DNA of 64,000 nucleotides from contig NC_067117.1 in the NCBI RefSeq assembly GCF_021347895.1, positions 37,467,567 to 37,531,566 of the forward strand, read 5' to 3'. Under the pieces are notes generated by a model. The model had not been told where the DNA came from, searched no databases, and worked only from the letters and a program-made list of their open reading frames with translations. The DNA comes from Acanthochromis polyacanthus (Eukaryota > Chordata > Actinopteri > Pomacentridae). Shown here one piece after another: positions 13,760 through 25,304 of the stretch (positions are counted from its first letter, which is position 1; every line of letters begins with the position of its first letter). Position numbers and translations under genes: made by a program.

Positions 13760-16700
13760 GAATTCAGGCTTCATGATTTTTCTGCGCTTGAAATGCTGGT
13801 CCGGAGCTCAAATGCACAGTTTGGTCAAATATGCTGTCCATGCAATTGGTTCAAGCCTGAACACCTTAAACATCATTTGCCTTCATATGGATCACATTTC
13901 AAGTAATTCTGAAGGAGAAATTTCTGTGTCCAGATTGTTTTCACGTTAATGAAGGCTTCATGATTTTTCTGCGCTTGAAATGCTGGTCCGGAGCTGAAAT
14001 GCACAGTCTGGTCAAATATGCTGTACATGCAATTTCTTCGACCCAGAATATCTTAAACATCATTTGCCTTAATACAGATCACATTTCAAGTCATTCTGCA
14101 CAAGAAATTTGTGTGTCCACATTATGTTCACGTTAATGCAGGCTTCAGGATTTTTCTGCGCTTCAAATGCTGATCCTGAGCTGAAATGCACAGTCTGGTC
14201 AAATATGCTGTCCATGCAATTCCGTCGAACCAGAACATCTTCAACATCATTTGCATTCATATAGATGACATTTCAAGTCATTCAGCAAAAGAAATTTGTC
14301 TGTCCACATTATGTTCACGTTAATGCAGGCTTCATGATTTTTCTGCTCTTGAAATGCTGGTCGTGAAATCATATGCACAGTGTGGTCAAAAATGCTGTCC
14401 ATGCAACTGGATCAAACCAGAACACCTCAAACATCATTTGCATTCATATAGATCACATTTCAAGTCATTCTGAAGACGACATTTCTGTGTCCACATTATG
14501 TTCACGTTAATGCAGGCTTCATGATTTTTCTGCCCTTGAAATGCTGATGCTGTGCTGAAGTGCACAGTTTGGTCAAATATGCTGTCCATGCAATTCCTTC
14601 AACATCTTCAACATCATTTGCCATCATATAGATCACATTTGAACAAGAAATTTGTGTGTCAACATGAACTTTACGATAATGACGCTTTCATGATTTCTCT
14701 GCTCTTCAAATGCTGGTCGTGAGCTGAAATCGACACTTTGGTCAAATATGCTGTCCATGCAATTCTTTCGAACCAGAACATCTTAAACATCATTTGCATT
14801 CATATAGATCACATTTCAAGTCATTCTGAAGACGACATTTCTGTGTCCACATTATTTTCACGTGAATTCAGGCTTCATGATGTTTCTGCGCTTGAAATTC
14901 TGGTCCGGAGCTGAAATGCACAGTCTGGTCAAATATGCTATCCATGCAATTGGTTCAAACCTGAACATCTCAAACATCATTTGCCTTCATACAGATCACA
15001 TTTCAAGTCAATCTGCACAAGAAATTTGTCTGTCCACATTATGTTCACGTTAATGCAGGCTTCAGGATTTTTCTGCGCTACAAATGCTGATACTGAGCTG
15101 AAATGCACAATTTGGTCAAATATGCTGTCCATGCAATTCCTTCGAACCAGAACATCTTCAACATCATTTGCATTCATATAGATGACATTTCCAGTCATTC
15201 TGAAGACGACATTTCTGTGTCCACATAATGTTCACGTTAATGCAGGTTCCATGATTTGTCTGAGCTTAAAATGCTGGTCCGGAGCTGAAATGCACAGTTT
15301 GGTCAAATATGCTGTCTATGCAATTCCTTCGACCCACAACATCTTCAACATCATTTGCATTGATATAGATCACATTTCAAGTCATTCTGCAAAAGAAATT
15401 TGTCTGTCCACATTATGTTCACGTTAATGCAGGCTTCATCATTTTTCTGCGCTTGATATGCTGGTCCGGAGCTGAAAAGCACAGTTTGGTCAAATATGCT
15501 GTACATGCAGTTCCTTCAACATCTTCAACATCATTTGCCATCATATAGATCACATTTGAACAAGAAATTTGTGTGTCAACATGAACTTTACGATAATGAC
15601 GCTTACACGATTTCTCTGCTCTTCAAATGCTGGTCGTGAGCTGAAATCCACACGTTGGTCAAATGTGCTTGGACATGTAATTCCCTGAATCCAGAACATC
15701 TTAAACATCATTTGCCTTCATACAGATCACATTTCAAGTCATTCTGCACAAGAACTTTGTGTGTTCACATTATGTTCACGTGAATGCAGGCTTCATCATT
15801 TCTCAGCGCTTCAAATGCTGATCCTGAGCTGAAGTACACAATTTGGTCAAATATGCTGTCCATGCAATTCTTTCGAACCAGAACATCTTAAACATCATTT
15901 GCATTCATATAGATCACATTTCAAGTCATTCTGAAGACGACATTTCTGTGTCCACATTATTTTCACGTTAATGCAGGCTTCATGATTTGTCTGCGCTTGA
16001 AATATTGATCCTGAGCTGAAGTGCACAATTTGGTCAAATATGCTGTCCATGCAATTCTGTCAAACCAGAACATCTTAAACATCATTTGCATTCATATCGA
16101 TCACATTTCAAGTCATTCGGAACAAGAAATTTGTTTTTCAACAATATGTTCACGTGAATTCAGGCTTCATGATGTTTCTGCGCTTGAAATTCTGGTCCGG
16201 AGCTGAAATGCACAGTCTGGTCAAATATGCTGTCCATGCAATTGGTTCAAACCTGAACACCTTTAACATCATTTGCCTTCATATGGATCACATTTCAAGT
16301 AATTCTGAAGGAGAAATTTCTGTGTCCAGATTATTTTCACGTTAATGAAGGCTTCATCATTTTTCTGCGCTTGAAATGCTGGTCGTGAAATCATATGCAC
16401 AGTGTGGTCAAAAATGCTGTCCATGCAATTGGTTCAAACCAGAACATCTCAAGCATCATTTGCCTTCATACAGATCACATTTCAAGTCAATCTGCACAAG
16501 AAATTTGTCTGTCCACATTATGTTCACGTTAATGAAGGCTTCATGATTTTTCTGCGCTTGAAATGCTGGTCCGGAGCTGAAATGCACAGTTTGGTCAAAT
16601 ATGCTGTCCATGCAATTTGTTCAAACCTGAACACCTTAAACATCATTTGCCTTCATATAGATCACATTTCAAATAATTCTGAATGAGAAATTTCTGTGTC

Positions 16701-18906
16701 CACATTATTTTCACGTTAATGAAGGCTTCATCATTTTTCTGCGCTTGAAATGCTGATCCTGAGATGAAATGCACAATTTGGTCAAATATGCTGTCCATGC
16801 AATTCCTTTAACCCAGAACATCTTAAACATCATTTGCATTCATATAGATCACATTTCAAGTCATTCTGAAGACGACATTTCTGTGTCCACATTATTTTCA
16901 CGTTAATGCAGGCTTCATGATTTTTCTGCGCTTGAAATGCTGATCCTGAGCTGAAGTGCACAATTTGGTCAAATATGCTGTTCATGCAATTCTGTCAAAC
17001 CAGAACCTCTTAAACATCATTTGCATTCATATAGATCACATTTCAAGTCATTCGGAACAAGAAATTTGTTTTTCAACAATATGATCACGTGAATTCAGGC
17101 TTCATGATGTTTCTGCGCTTGAAATTCTGGTCCGGAGCTGAAATGCACAGTGTGGTCAAATATGCTATCCATGCAATTGGTTCAAACCTGAATACCTTTA
17201 ACATCAATTGCCTTCATATGGATCACATTTCAAGTAATTCTGAAGGAGAAATTTCTGTGTCCAGATTATTTTCACGTTAATGAAGGCTTCATCATTTTTC
17301 TGCGCTTGAAATGCTGGTCGTGAAATCATATGCACAGTGTGGTCAAAAATGCTGTCCATGCAATTGGTTCAAACCAGAACATCTCAAACATCATTTGCCT
17401 TCATACAGATCACATTTCAAGTCAATCTGCACAAGAAATTTGTCTGTCCACATTATGTTCACGTTAATGCAGGCTTCAGGATTTTTCTGCGCTTGAAATG
17501 CTGATCCTGAGCTGAAGTACACAATTTGGTCAAATATGCTGTCCATGCAATTCCTTCAACATCTTCAACATCATTTGCCATCATGTAGATCACATTTGAA
17601 CAAGAAATTTGTGTGTCAACATGAACTTTACGATTATGAAGCTTTCATGATTTCTCTGCTCTTCAAATGCTGGTCGTGAACTGAAATCCACACTTTGGTC
17701 AAATGTGCTCGACATGTAATTCCCTGAATCCAGAACATCTCAAACATCATTTGTCTTCATACAGATCACATTTCAAGTCATTCTGCACAAGAACTTTGTG
17801 TGTTCACATTATGTTCACGTGAATGCAGGCTTCATCATTTCTCAGCGCTTCAAATGCTGATCCTGAGCTGAAGTACACAATTTGGTCAAATATGCTGTCC
17901 ATGCAATTCTTTCGAACCAGAACATCTTAAACATCATTTGCATACAGATCACATTTCAAGTCACTCTGCACAAGAAATTTGTGTGTCCACATTATGTTCA
18001 CGTTAATGCAGCCTTCATGATTTTTCTGCGCTTGAAATGCTGATCCTGAGCTGAAGTGCACAATTTGGTCAAATATGCTGTCCATGCAATTCTGTCAAAC
18101 CAGAACATCTTAAACATCATTTGCATTCATATCGATCACATTTCAAGTCATTCGGAACAAGAAATTTGTTTTTCAACAATATGTTCACGTGAATTCAGGC
18201 TTCATGATGTTTCTGCGCTTGAAATTCTGGTCCGGAGCTGAAATGCACAGTCTGGTCAAATATGCTGTCCATGCAATTGGTTCAAACCTGAACACCTTTA
18301 ACATCATTTGCCTTCATATGGATCACATTTCAAGTAATTCTGAAGGAGAAATTTCTGTGTCCAGATTATTTTCACGTTAATGAAGGCTTCATCATTTTTC
18401 TGCGCTTGAAATGCTGGTCGCTAAATCATATGCACAGTGTGCTCAAAAATGCTGTCCATGCAATTGGTTCAAACCAGAACATCTCAAACATCATTTGCCT
18501 TCATACAGATCACATTTCAAGTCAATCTGCACAAGAAATTTGTCTGTCCACATTATGTTCACGTTAATGCAGGCTTCATGATTTTTCTGCGCTTGAAATG
18601 CTGGTCCGGAGCTGAAATGCACAGTTTGGTCAAATATGCTGTCCATGCAATTCCTTCAACATCTTCAACATCATTTGCCATCATATAGATCACATTTGAA
18701 CAAGAAATTTGTGTGTCAACATGAACTTTACGAACATGACGCTTTCATGATTTCTCTGCTCTTGAAATGCTGGTCGTGAAATCAAATGCACAGTTTGGTC
18801 AAATATGCTGTCCATGCAATTGGATCAAACCAGAACATCTTAAACATCATTTGCACTCATACAGATCACATTTCAAGTCATTCTGCACAAGAAATTTGAT
18901 TGTCCA
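13760..18906 (+). repeat. 187-bp tandem satellite, block 3 (plus orientation)
   Basis: Continuation of block 2 after the L2 insertion. Part of it repeats block 2 (14069-14700 resembles 8767-9400). A second, younger duplication is visible: frames at 16021 and 16154 recur identically at 18056 and 18189, an offset of 2035 bp that is not a whole number of 187-bp monomers. The array stops abruptly at the retroviral LTR, after tgattgtcca. Satellite does not resume anywhere right of the retrovirus in this window. Confidence 0.95.
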
Positions 18907-19290
18907 TGTCAGAGTGTAGCTCCGCTGAGAGCTCCCACATATCAAATGAAGATATTCACTGAACCAGAAAGAAACGGAGACTGTAACTTTTTACTTGCAA
19001 GGGTAACAGCACAGTGTAACAAGACACATTAGTGCGAGCTACAAAGACTGCTCCCATACGAAGTTTATTTTATACACAAGCAGAAACGAAAACATAGCAT
19101 AAGATAAGAAATAGCTCGAGTTACACAAGGGGGTGTGCTCAGCTGTAAGAGTGGAAATATACTGACTAGAGGAGCAAGATGTGTGTGTGTGGGTATGTAA
19201 TGAAGATTATTCTATAAAGACACTATATACAATCAGTTAATGCCCTAGGGCTTGATTATGATAAATATATTCTCAAATTCAACTCTAACA
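18907..19290 (-). repeat. 3' LTR (384 bp)
   Basis: On the minus strand the LTR begins TGTTAGAG directly after the polypurine tract and ends CTCTGACA at the satellite junction, giving the standard TG...CA ends. A TATAAAATAAA run on the minus strand (about 19065-19075) can serve as TATA box and/or polyadenylation signal. The terminal 39 bp recur at 25892-25930 as the remaining piece of the 5' LTR. Confidence 0.85.
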
Positions 19291-19303
19291 TTCCCTCCTG
19301 TTT
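19291..19303 (-). other. Retroviral polypurine tract
   Basis: Minus-strand purine run aaacaggagggaa lies immediately upstream of the TG start of the 3' LTR, the position where plus-strand DNA synthesis is primed in retroviruses. Confidence 0.8.
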
Positions 19304-19375
19304 ATCATGATCAAGAAGTGTAAAGCTCAGTTAACAACATCTTGTAAAAACATATTCTGCTGTCACGTCATTAAA

Positions 19376-20830
19376 CTACACTTCAACATCATCATTCTCA
19401 TCATAAGAGTCACATTGTGGTTCTTCCATTTCAAGTGCAGCATAAGCAATAATAGAAGTAGTTATCATTTTAGAAATTATGGATCTCAAACATGGTAAAA
19501 TGCAGGTAGCAAAAATGCAAAATAGTAACAAAATACATATACTTATAATTACAAATCTTTTAATAGTCTGAAAAATACCACCAGATGTAAACCAAGAGGT
19601 AAAATCCCAGCCTGGAAAAATACCTTTGTCTTGGTTTCTTAAAATGTCTATTTTAATCTCATCCAATTTCTGTCTGATTAAAGTGTAATTGCCTTTGTGA
19701 TCAGGGATGTATGTACAACAATGGTCATTAACAACTTCACAAACTCCTCCTTGTGCTGCTAAAAGAAGGTCTAAAGCTATTCTGATTTGGAGTGTCATTT
19801 GCTTGATAGCCTTAAGTTCAGGATCGTTTTCTAGCTGATCAGTTATGTCGATTAGTGCGTTAGTGAGATTATTGAGAGAAAACCAAAGTTTATTTACACT
19901 TGCGGATAATCTTGATGTACCATATGAAGGAACTAAAGACATAAGAAAACGTTTTGGTTTACTGAAAGCAGGTTGTTGTTCTTCTTTAGTTTCATGGCTT
20001 TGGATTCGGTGTGTGTGTATATATGTCCTGTTCTCTAATTGTTGGTCAGTAATGACAATTACAGCAGGTTGCAAATGAACTAAGGTACAAGTACCGCACC
20101 AATCAAATGGCAAATACCAATAAAGAAGTCCTCCACATTGCCACATCATTTTGGGTGGAGTGGAGATTTTTGGTCCGAGATTAAAGGTTGTTATGTTTCT
20201 TCCAGTCCTATATTTATCTTCAGAAAACCACCAAGATGTGTTAAATCCTCCAATAAAGGGAACTGATGATAAGATAGCAGACGAGTTACTGGAAAGTGAT
20301 ATTATATGGATGCAATTAGGTGTTCCTGGTAAGTGATGCCTGTACATATTGCCACAGGTGCGTTGGAGACACAATGGGAAAGGAATGTTAGTTCGTAATG
20401 GTGCAATTCCCACTCCTAATGTGGTGTTCGTAGCCTGTGAAAAATTAGTGGGATCCAGCCATTTTTCCTCACGAATAGTACAATTTGGAAACCAGTATGA
20501 CATGTTACCAGTGAAATTTTTTAGCATTCTGAGTGTGCTTTCACCAAACATACACAATGTTTCTGATTTATTAAGTCCTACAGGAGTGAAAATGGTCTGA
20601 TGTGTAGCATGATGAGGTAATTGTGAGCACACGTAGCAATTGGTGACATTATTCTGTTGTGCTGTAAAATTCATAGCTTTATACCAGAAGTTCTGTTCCC
20701 AAGTCGCTGCCATGGAGTGTTCATGGGTCCTTTTAGTCCTGTGAGTTCCTGTAGAGGAGAGAGAGAGGAAGAGGAACCACAGGAGTGACAAAGTCACCCC
20801 TGCGACTAGCAGAAGTCGCCAGAGAGCCAT
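19376..20830 (-). CDS. env: Retroviral envelope glycoprotein, intact 484-codon frame
   Basis: Full-length gamma-type Env. Residues 1-27 form a hydrophobic signal peptide. The surface subunit carries about a dozen N-glycosylation sequons and two CXXC motifs (CYVC at 65-68, CGTC at 245-248), candidates for the disulphide-exchange motif. A basic site KPKR at 291-294 precedes a hydrophobic fusion-peptide-like segment. The transmembrane subunit has the CX6CC motif at 364-372, a membrane segment at about 426-447 and a short acidic tail. The family mediates receptor binding and membrane fusion. The frame has no stop or frameshift although pol and gag in the same provirus are broken. The start is the ATG just before the signal peptide, 95 bp after the end of pol. 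Either the insertion is young with chance damage elsewhere, or env was kept by selection; the sequence alone cannot decide. Confidence 0.93.
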   Translation of the reverse strand: MALWRLLLVAGVTLSLLWFLFLSLSSTGTHRTKRTHEHSMAATWEQNFWYKAMNFTAQQNNVTNCYVCSQLPHHATHQTIFTPVGLNKSETLCMFGESTLRMLKNFTGNMSYWFPNCTIREEKWLDPTNFSQATNTTLGVGIAPLRTNIPFPLCLQRTCGNMYRHHLPGTPNCIHIISLSSNSSAILSSVPFIGGFNTSWWFSEDKYRTGRNITTFNLGPKISTPPKMMWQCGGLLYWYLPFDWCGTCTLVHLQPAVIVITDQQLENRTYIHTHRIQSHETKEEQQPAFSKPKRFLMSLVPSYGTSRLSASVNKLWFSLNNLTNALIDITDQLENDPELKAIKQMTLQIRIALDLLLAAQGGVCEVVNDHCCTYIPDHKGNYTLIRQKLDEIKIDILRNQDKGIFPGWDFTSWFTSGGIFQTIKRFVIISICILLLFCIFATCILPCLRSIISKMITTSIIAYAALEMEEPQCDSYDENDDVEV

Positions 20831-20924
20831 TCTAAAGTTGGGCGCGGATTAGTTGGGTTCTTCACCGGATTGAGACGTCAGCACCCTATTGTGCTACTGA
20901 CCCCTTTGTATCGGACTTCCACCA

Positions 20925-21503
20925 CTACCCCGTCGGTTGATCTGGCTCGGCTTCCAGTTGTATCAGCTTACAGTGCGATTGGTGGATCCACGAAGGCCGT
21001 TCAGCAATTTTTATTGCCGTGGGTGTCGTCAGCAGTATTTGATACGGCCCTTCCCACCGAGGCGACTTCCAATTCTTTCTCCTCAGGACTCTGATCAGGA
21101 CCCAGTCTCCAGGCTGGAGCTTCTGTGTAGACAAAGGAGAAGAACACTCTGGCAGATTATTGGAACTCTGAACTTCTCTCGTTTTTAACATATGCATCAT
21201 CCAATCTGCTAAAGTTACTTCTCTCTCACTATGATTCAGTGGATTATTGTTTTGTGGAAGTGGAAAAGGTCTCCCATCCACTATCTCAAAAGGTGTTATT
21301 GTTGTGTCTCCTGTAGGCGTAATTCTCACCCACAATTTAACCAAGGATAAACAATCTGGCCAAGGCCTCTTGGTTTCTTCCATAGTTTTGGCTAGCCTGT
21401 TCTTTATTGTCTGATTCGTACGTTCTACAAGGCTGGCGGAATGTGGATGATATGCGCAGTGATTTTTTAGTGAAAAACCCAATGCCTGTGAGCAATGTGT
21501 CAT
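20925..21503 (-). pseudogene. pol: C-terminal part of integrase
   Basis: This frame of 192 codons holds the end of the integrase core with the catalytic glutamate in [10 protein letters not shown], followed by the C-terminal DNA-binding domain ([11 protein letters not shown], then [10 protein letters not shown]), typical of gammaretroviral integrases. The second catalytic aspartate (SDNGTH) lies just upstream near 21530 in a different frame, so a frameshift or stop splits the domain. It ends before the env start. Confidence 0.88.
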
Positions 21504-21536
21504 AATTGCATTTACAAATGTGTACCATTATCTGAT

Positions 21537-22480
21537 CTAATTATGGCGGGAATACCATAAGTTGGAAAGTAATGGTTGCAGAGAGCTTTTGCTACAGTTA
21601 TGGCTGTTATCTTTGGTTGGGTATATTTCAACCCATTTTGAAAACACATCTACAACCACTAAACAATACTTTAGTCCTTTTGATGCTGTTAGCTCAATAA
21701 AGCCCATATGAATTGTGTGGAAGGGGTGTTGTGCTGGAGGAAATTGCCCTCTCTTTGGTCTCATATTTCCTTGCAGATTGTTCGTACAACAAATTAAACA
21801 ATTCCTACAGTATTCCTTGGCAAAGACAGAAAAGTTTACAGAGAAAAACTGTCTCTGTACCATGCATACCATCCCTCCTGTTGAGACATGGGTAAGACCA
21901 TGGCTCACGAGGGCGGCTGTGGGGAACAGAGAACGCGGAAGAACGGGCTTATTATGAATATGATAAAGGCCATTTTGCAAAACAGCTCCACGTCTGAGCC
22001 AAGAAGCTTGTTCAGCCGTGGGAGCAGTGTTTTGTGCGTCTGCCAAGATGTTTAGGTCTACTGAGAGGAAAAGGTCATTCTCAGAACATGGTGTGCCAAA
22101 TGAAGCTTGTTTCGCAGCAACATCTGCAAGGTTATTACCCCGTGTTATGGCGGAGTCATCCTTTAGGTGAGACTTACATTTACACAGCGTCAATTTAGCA
22201 GGAAACTGAATCGCTAAGAGAAGATTTTCCGACAGAGAGGCATGTGCAAGAGGTTTCCCACCAGAGGTTTTCATGCCCCTGTTATTCCAAATTCGAGCGA
22301 AATGGTGGACAGAAGAATACACATATTGACTGTCTGTGTAAATGTTAAGTGATTTCCCTTCAAACATCTTACAAGCGTTAATGACTGCTAGAAGTTCAGC
22401 CGTCTGTGCAGAATACGTGTGTGGCAGGCGTTCTGCTTTTAGGACCGTAGTTACTGTTGTTATTGCATAACCTACACAAT
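21537..22480 (-). pseudogene. pol: RNase H and N-terminal integrase
   Basis: Reading leftward, an RNase H segment with QTAELLAV (catalytic Glu) and IYTDSQYVYS (catalytic Asp) is followed by the integrase zinc domain (histidines in HGLTH, cysteines in CRNCLIC) and the start of the catalytic core (LVVVDVFSKWVEIYPT). The first catalytic Asp of the DDE triad, expected in the MDFIEL-like position, reads Gly (HMGFIEL). The start of RNase H with its first Asp is missing: the frame runs straight into an (AAT)n microsatellite at about 22478-22503, so the connection region is deleted. The visible frame is conceptually part of Pol, without its own start codon. Confidence 0.88.
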
Positions 22481-22500
22481 TATTATTATTATTATTATTA

Positions 22501-23508
22501 TTACAGGGCTAATTTCAGATTTTTAAAAGCTTCCTCAGCCTGTACAGTCCAAATAATCTCATCTGTTAACGACATGTTCTTGCCATATATTAAATCTTGC
22601 AGTGGCTGTGAGAACACTGCGTAATCTGGAACCCAGGATCTGCAAAAATTACAAAGTCCTAAAAATGACATCATTTGTTGTTTTGTTCGCGGCTTTGGAG
22701 CATTTTGGATTGCAGTTTTTCTGTCAGTGAGGAAAGACTTCCCATGTTTTGAAAGATTATGGCCCAAATACACCACCTGCGGAGCCCACAACTGAAGTTT
22801 GTTTAATGAAACCTTATGACCTGTTTCACGTAAGTATCGTAACACTGCCATCGTTGTCTGTTTACAGTGTTCCTGCGTGTCTGCAGCCACAAGAATATCA
22901 ACATACAACAGAATTTGGCTGTGTTCTGGAATTTGAAATGTTGACATGGAGCACCTGAGAGCCTGAGTGTATATGTGGGGGCTTTCCGTAAAACCTTGTG
23001 GTAATCGTGTATAGGTGTACTGTGTACCTTCAAATGTAAACCCGAACCAGTGGTGCGAGTTTGAATGTAGTGGTACAGAGAAAAAAGCATTACTTAAATC
23101 TATAACTGAAAACCACTTTTTATCTGAAGTTACTTCATTTAATAATGTATTTGGGTTTGGAACATCAGGTGTAGTTTTCTGTACAACATCATTCACCGCT
23201 CTCAAGTCTTGAACCATCCTCCATTTTCCTGTATGTGCTTTTTGAACAGGGAAAATGGGTGTATTACAAACGCACTTTTCCTAATTCACAATAATCCCTG
23301 ATTTTTCCATATCTGCAATAACAGGTCCTATACCTTCTATCGCTGATTGCTTCAGAGGATATTGAGAAATCTGTGGTCGACACGGAGTGGCTGCTTGTAC
23401 TTTAACAGGTGGAAAATGTTTTATCAGTCCTACATCTGTAGGGCTGTTGGACCAGAGATCACTGGGCAGGTTTTTTTTTTCAAATTCTGGGTAATCCTCT
23501 ATGGACAA
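22501..23508 (-). pseudogene. pol: reverse transcriptase with stop codon and altered YXDD box
   Basis: One reading frame covers the fingers (TDVGLIKHFPPVKV, QYPLKQSAIEGI), then a TAG stop at 23281-23283, then the palm: motif A SVIDLSNAFFSVPL, motif B LPQGFTESPHIY, motif C LLYVDILV and the thumb start (FLGLCNFCRSWVPDY). Motif C should be YVDD; the second aspartate codon is ATT (Ile, 22894-22896), which removes a metal ligand. LPQGF with nearby TDVGLI is characteristic of gamma-like retroviruses. It ends at LKLAL beside the microsatellite. It is inactive on three counts. Confidence 0.9.
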
Positions 23509-25073
23509 ACAAATTAATGATCAGGTTTCTTTTCCATGCAAATGTGTGGAGGGTGTGGTGTTTACACACCACCCAAGAGGCTGTTTCATGAACCGCAAAA
23601 GTTGTAGTAATTTGGGTGTTTAGCTCTATTACTCTGGTTTTCAGGTCTGCACTCTCATGGGATAGAGTTTGTTTTTTTTTCCGTCCGTTAAGAAATATGC
23701 AACCACATCTATATATTAATATCTTTATATAGTAATACATTTATACTTTATTACATCTATGCTTTATCAACATGAAATTTTACTTTAGCTTGATCTGTTG
23801 AACCGTGTGATAATTGTTCCTGTGGTCTTAATACTGCATACAGAGTGAGGTGTTTGAAATGTACCAGGCTGAGCTGCATTCCAGAGATAAAAAGAACCTT
23901 GAAGCAAAAGCAGCTGAAAAGAAACCATTTTAAGCACTGAGTTCTCATTGTGGTACGAATTAACAGCAAGAATACAGTCTTGGTCTTACAGGAACAATTA
24001 TCTCACACACCTCATAACAGCTCGTTAGTGAAAAATCCCAAATCTCGAAACATATGAACAACTGAAAATTAGATTCCTATTTCACTGACCCTATCGCAGG
24101 TGTCTATAATCAATGTTACAAAGCAAATCTGACCATAAAGAAAGAGGTCATTTATCTGGTGCTTCAGCTGCCGCGGCGCCTTCGGCCTCTGATGCACCAG
24201 GCCATCGTTGTTGTCTTTGTGTTTTTGTACACTATCTTATCACCTTCTGCTCTGGCTGCACAGGCCTCAGTTTTTTATTTGTTGCTGTATTTCTTTTTTT
24301 CCTCTTTGTGCTTCTTCCAGCCATATTTCTGCGTAATGAAGCTGTTTTTCAGTTTCTTTTGATTTCTTTTATCAGTTTGTTGTTTTGCAGTTAATTCTGT
24401 AAATAGCTCTGTGCAGCCTCCTACTATTAATTTGCTATTAAATTCATATTTCTTTTCCCAATCTGACAAGAATTGTATCGAATCTGGATGCTTCTGTTCT
24501 GTTCTGCTTATTTTGCATCGCCTTATAGTGAATTTTTTTCCTGATTATTTCCCATTTTTGTTTTGTTTTGTTCAAAATTATTTTTATTTAGAATTTGTGG
24601 GAAACAATGTGTCATATGCCAAAATTCAGCCCTTGGAAAACAAGCTCCTCGGCCAGCTCTATTAGCTAGTCCGGTTTTCCACTGGGGGTCCAATATCAGG
24701 ACTAAAGGTCGTTTTAGAGTTTTCACAAAGTCCTCCTAAATCTTAATGACTGTTTACACTCAGTGATTTACTTCAACTGACAACAGCCGTATGTTCACAC
24801 CGATAGGTTTCAGGCTGTCCGCTGCTTCAATCACTGACCAGTCCTTTCACACTCACAGTTTTACACATGCACACATTTTGTAAGTTTTGGCTTCTCTTAG
24901 CTCAGGACTTCACTTTCCTAAAGCGCTTTGTTCGGATGCCGTCAACCTGGAACCCCGCAGAACCCGGACAGGGTTTTAACCGGCCGACGTGGAATTCAAC
25001 CACGGAGGGCTTTCGTCCCCAAACCTAGTTTCAGGGGGCTGTGCACAGACTTCGGTCTCCCTCGAACAGCTCC
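23509..25073 (-). pseudogene. Decayed gag/protease region
   Basis: Between the gag start and reverse transcriptase only short frames survive. A lysine-rich segment (24275-24469), one with a PRAEFWHM-like stretch (24523-24726) and a basic segment after 24275 may derive from capsid and nucleocapsid. I could not find a zinc knuckle, a major homology region or the DTG/DSG of a protease. Homopolymer runs near 23470 and 23670 probably add frameshifts. Assignment rests on position rather than motifs. Confidence 0.45.
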
Positions 25074-25304
25074 TTAGGTTCCCAGGTGTATTGGCATCCT
25101 TTCTGCGCTTTTTTTTTGTTCACTCTTTATCTGAAGGATTTCAGTTTTTATTTTAATATGGAGTTCTAAGATGTCTCTCTCATCTAATTTGCCTGAGAAA
25201 GTATGTTTCTTTCTCCGTCTTTTTTGACTTATTTTTCCTGATTCTTCCACATGTCCTTCCATAAATTTCTCATCGCCTTCTAATACGCTTTGTTTTTGTC
25301 CCAT
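25074..25304 (-). pseudogene. gag: N-terminal matrix fragment
   Basis: A 76-codon frame starts MGQKQS, with glycine at position 2 as needed for N-myristoylation of a retroviral matrix protein. It is rich in Lys and Glu and stops at a TAA at its 3' end, far short of a normal Gag. It lies about 560 bases downstream of the primer binding site, as expected for gag. Confidence 0.6.

Noticed and set aside
224..18688. Dozens of 60-170 codon frames in the first 18.7 kb
   Set aside because: They repeat with the satellite monomer, occur in several frames on both strands and are only open because the monomer is AT-rich with few stops. 187 is not a multiple of three, so no long protein repeat results.
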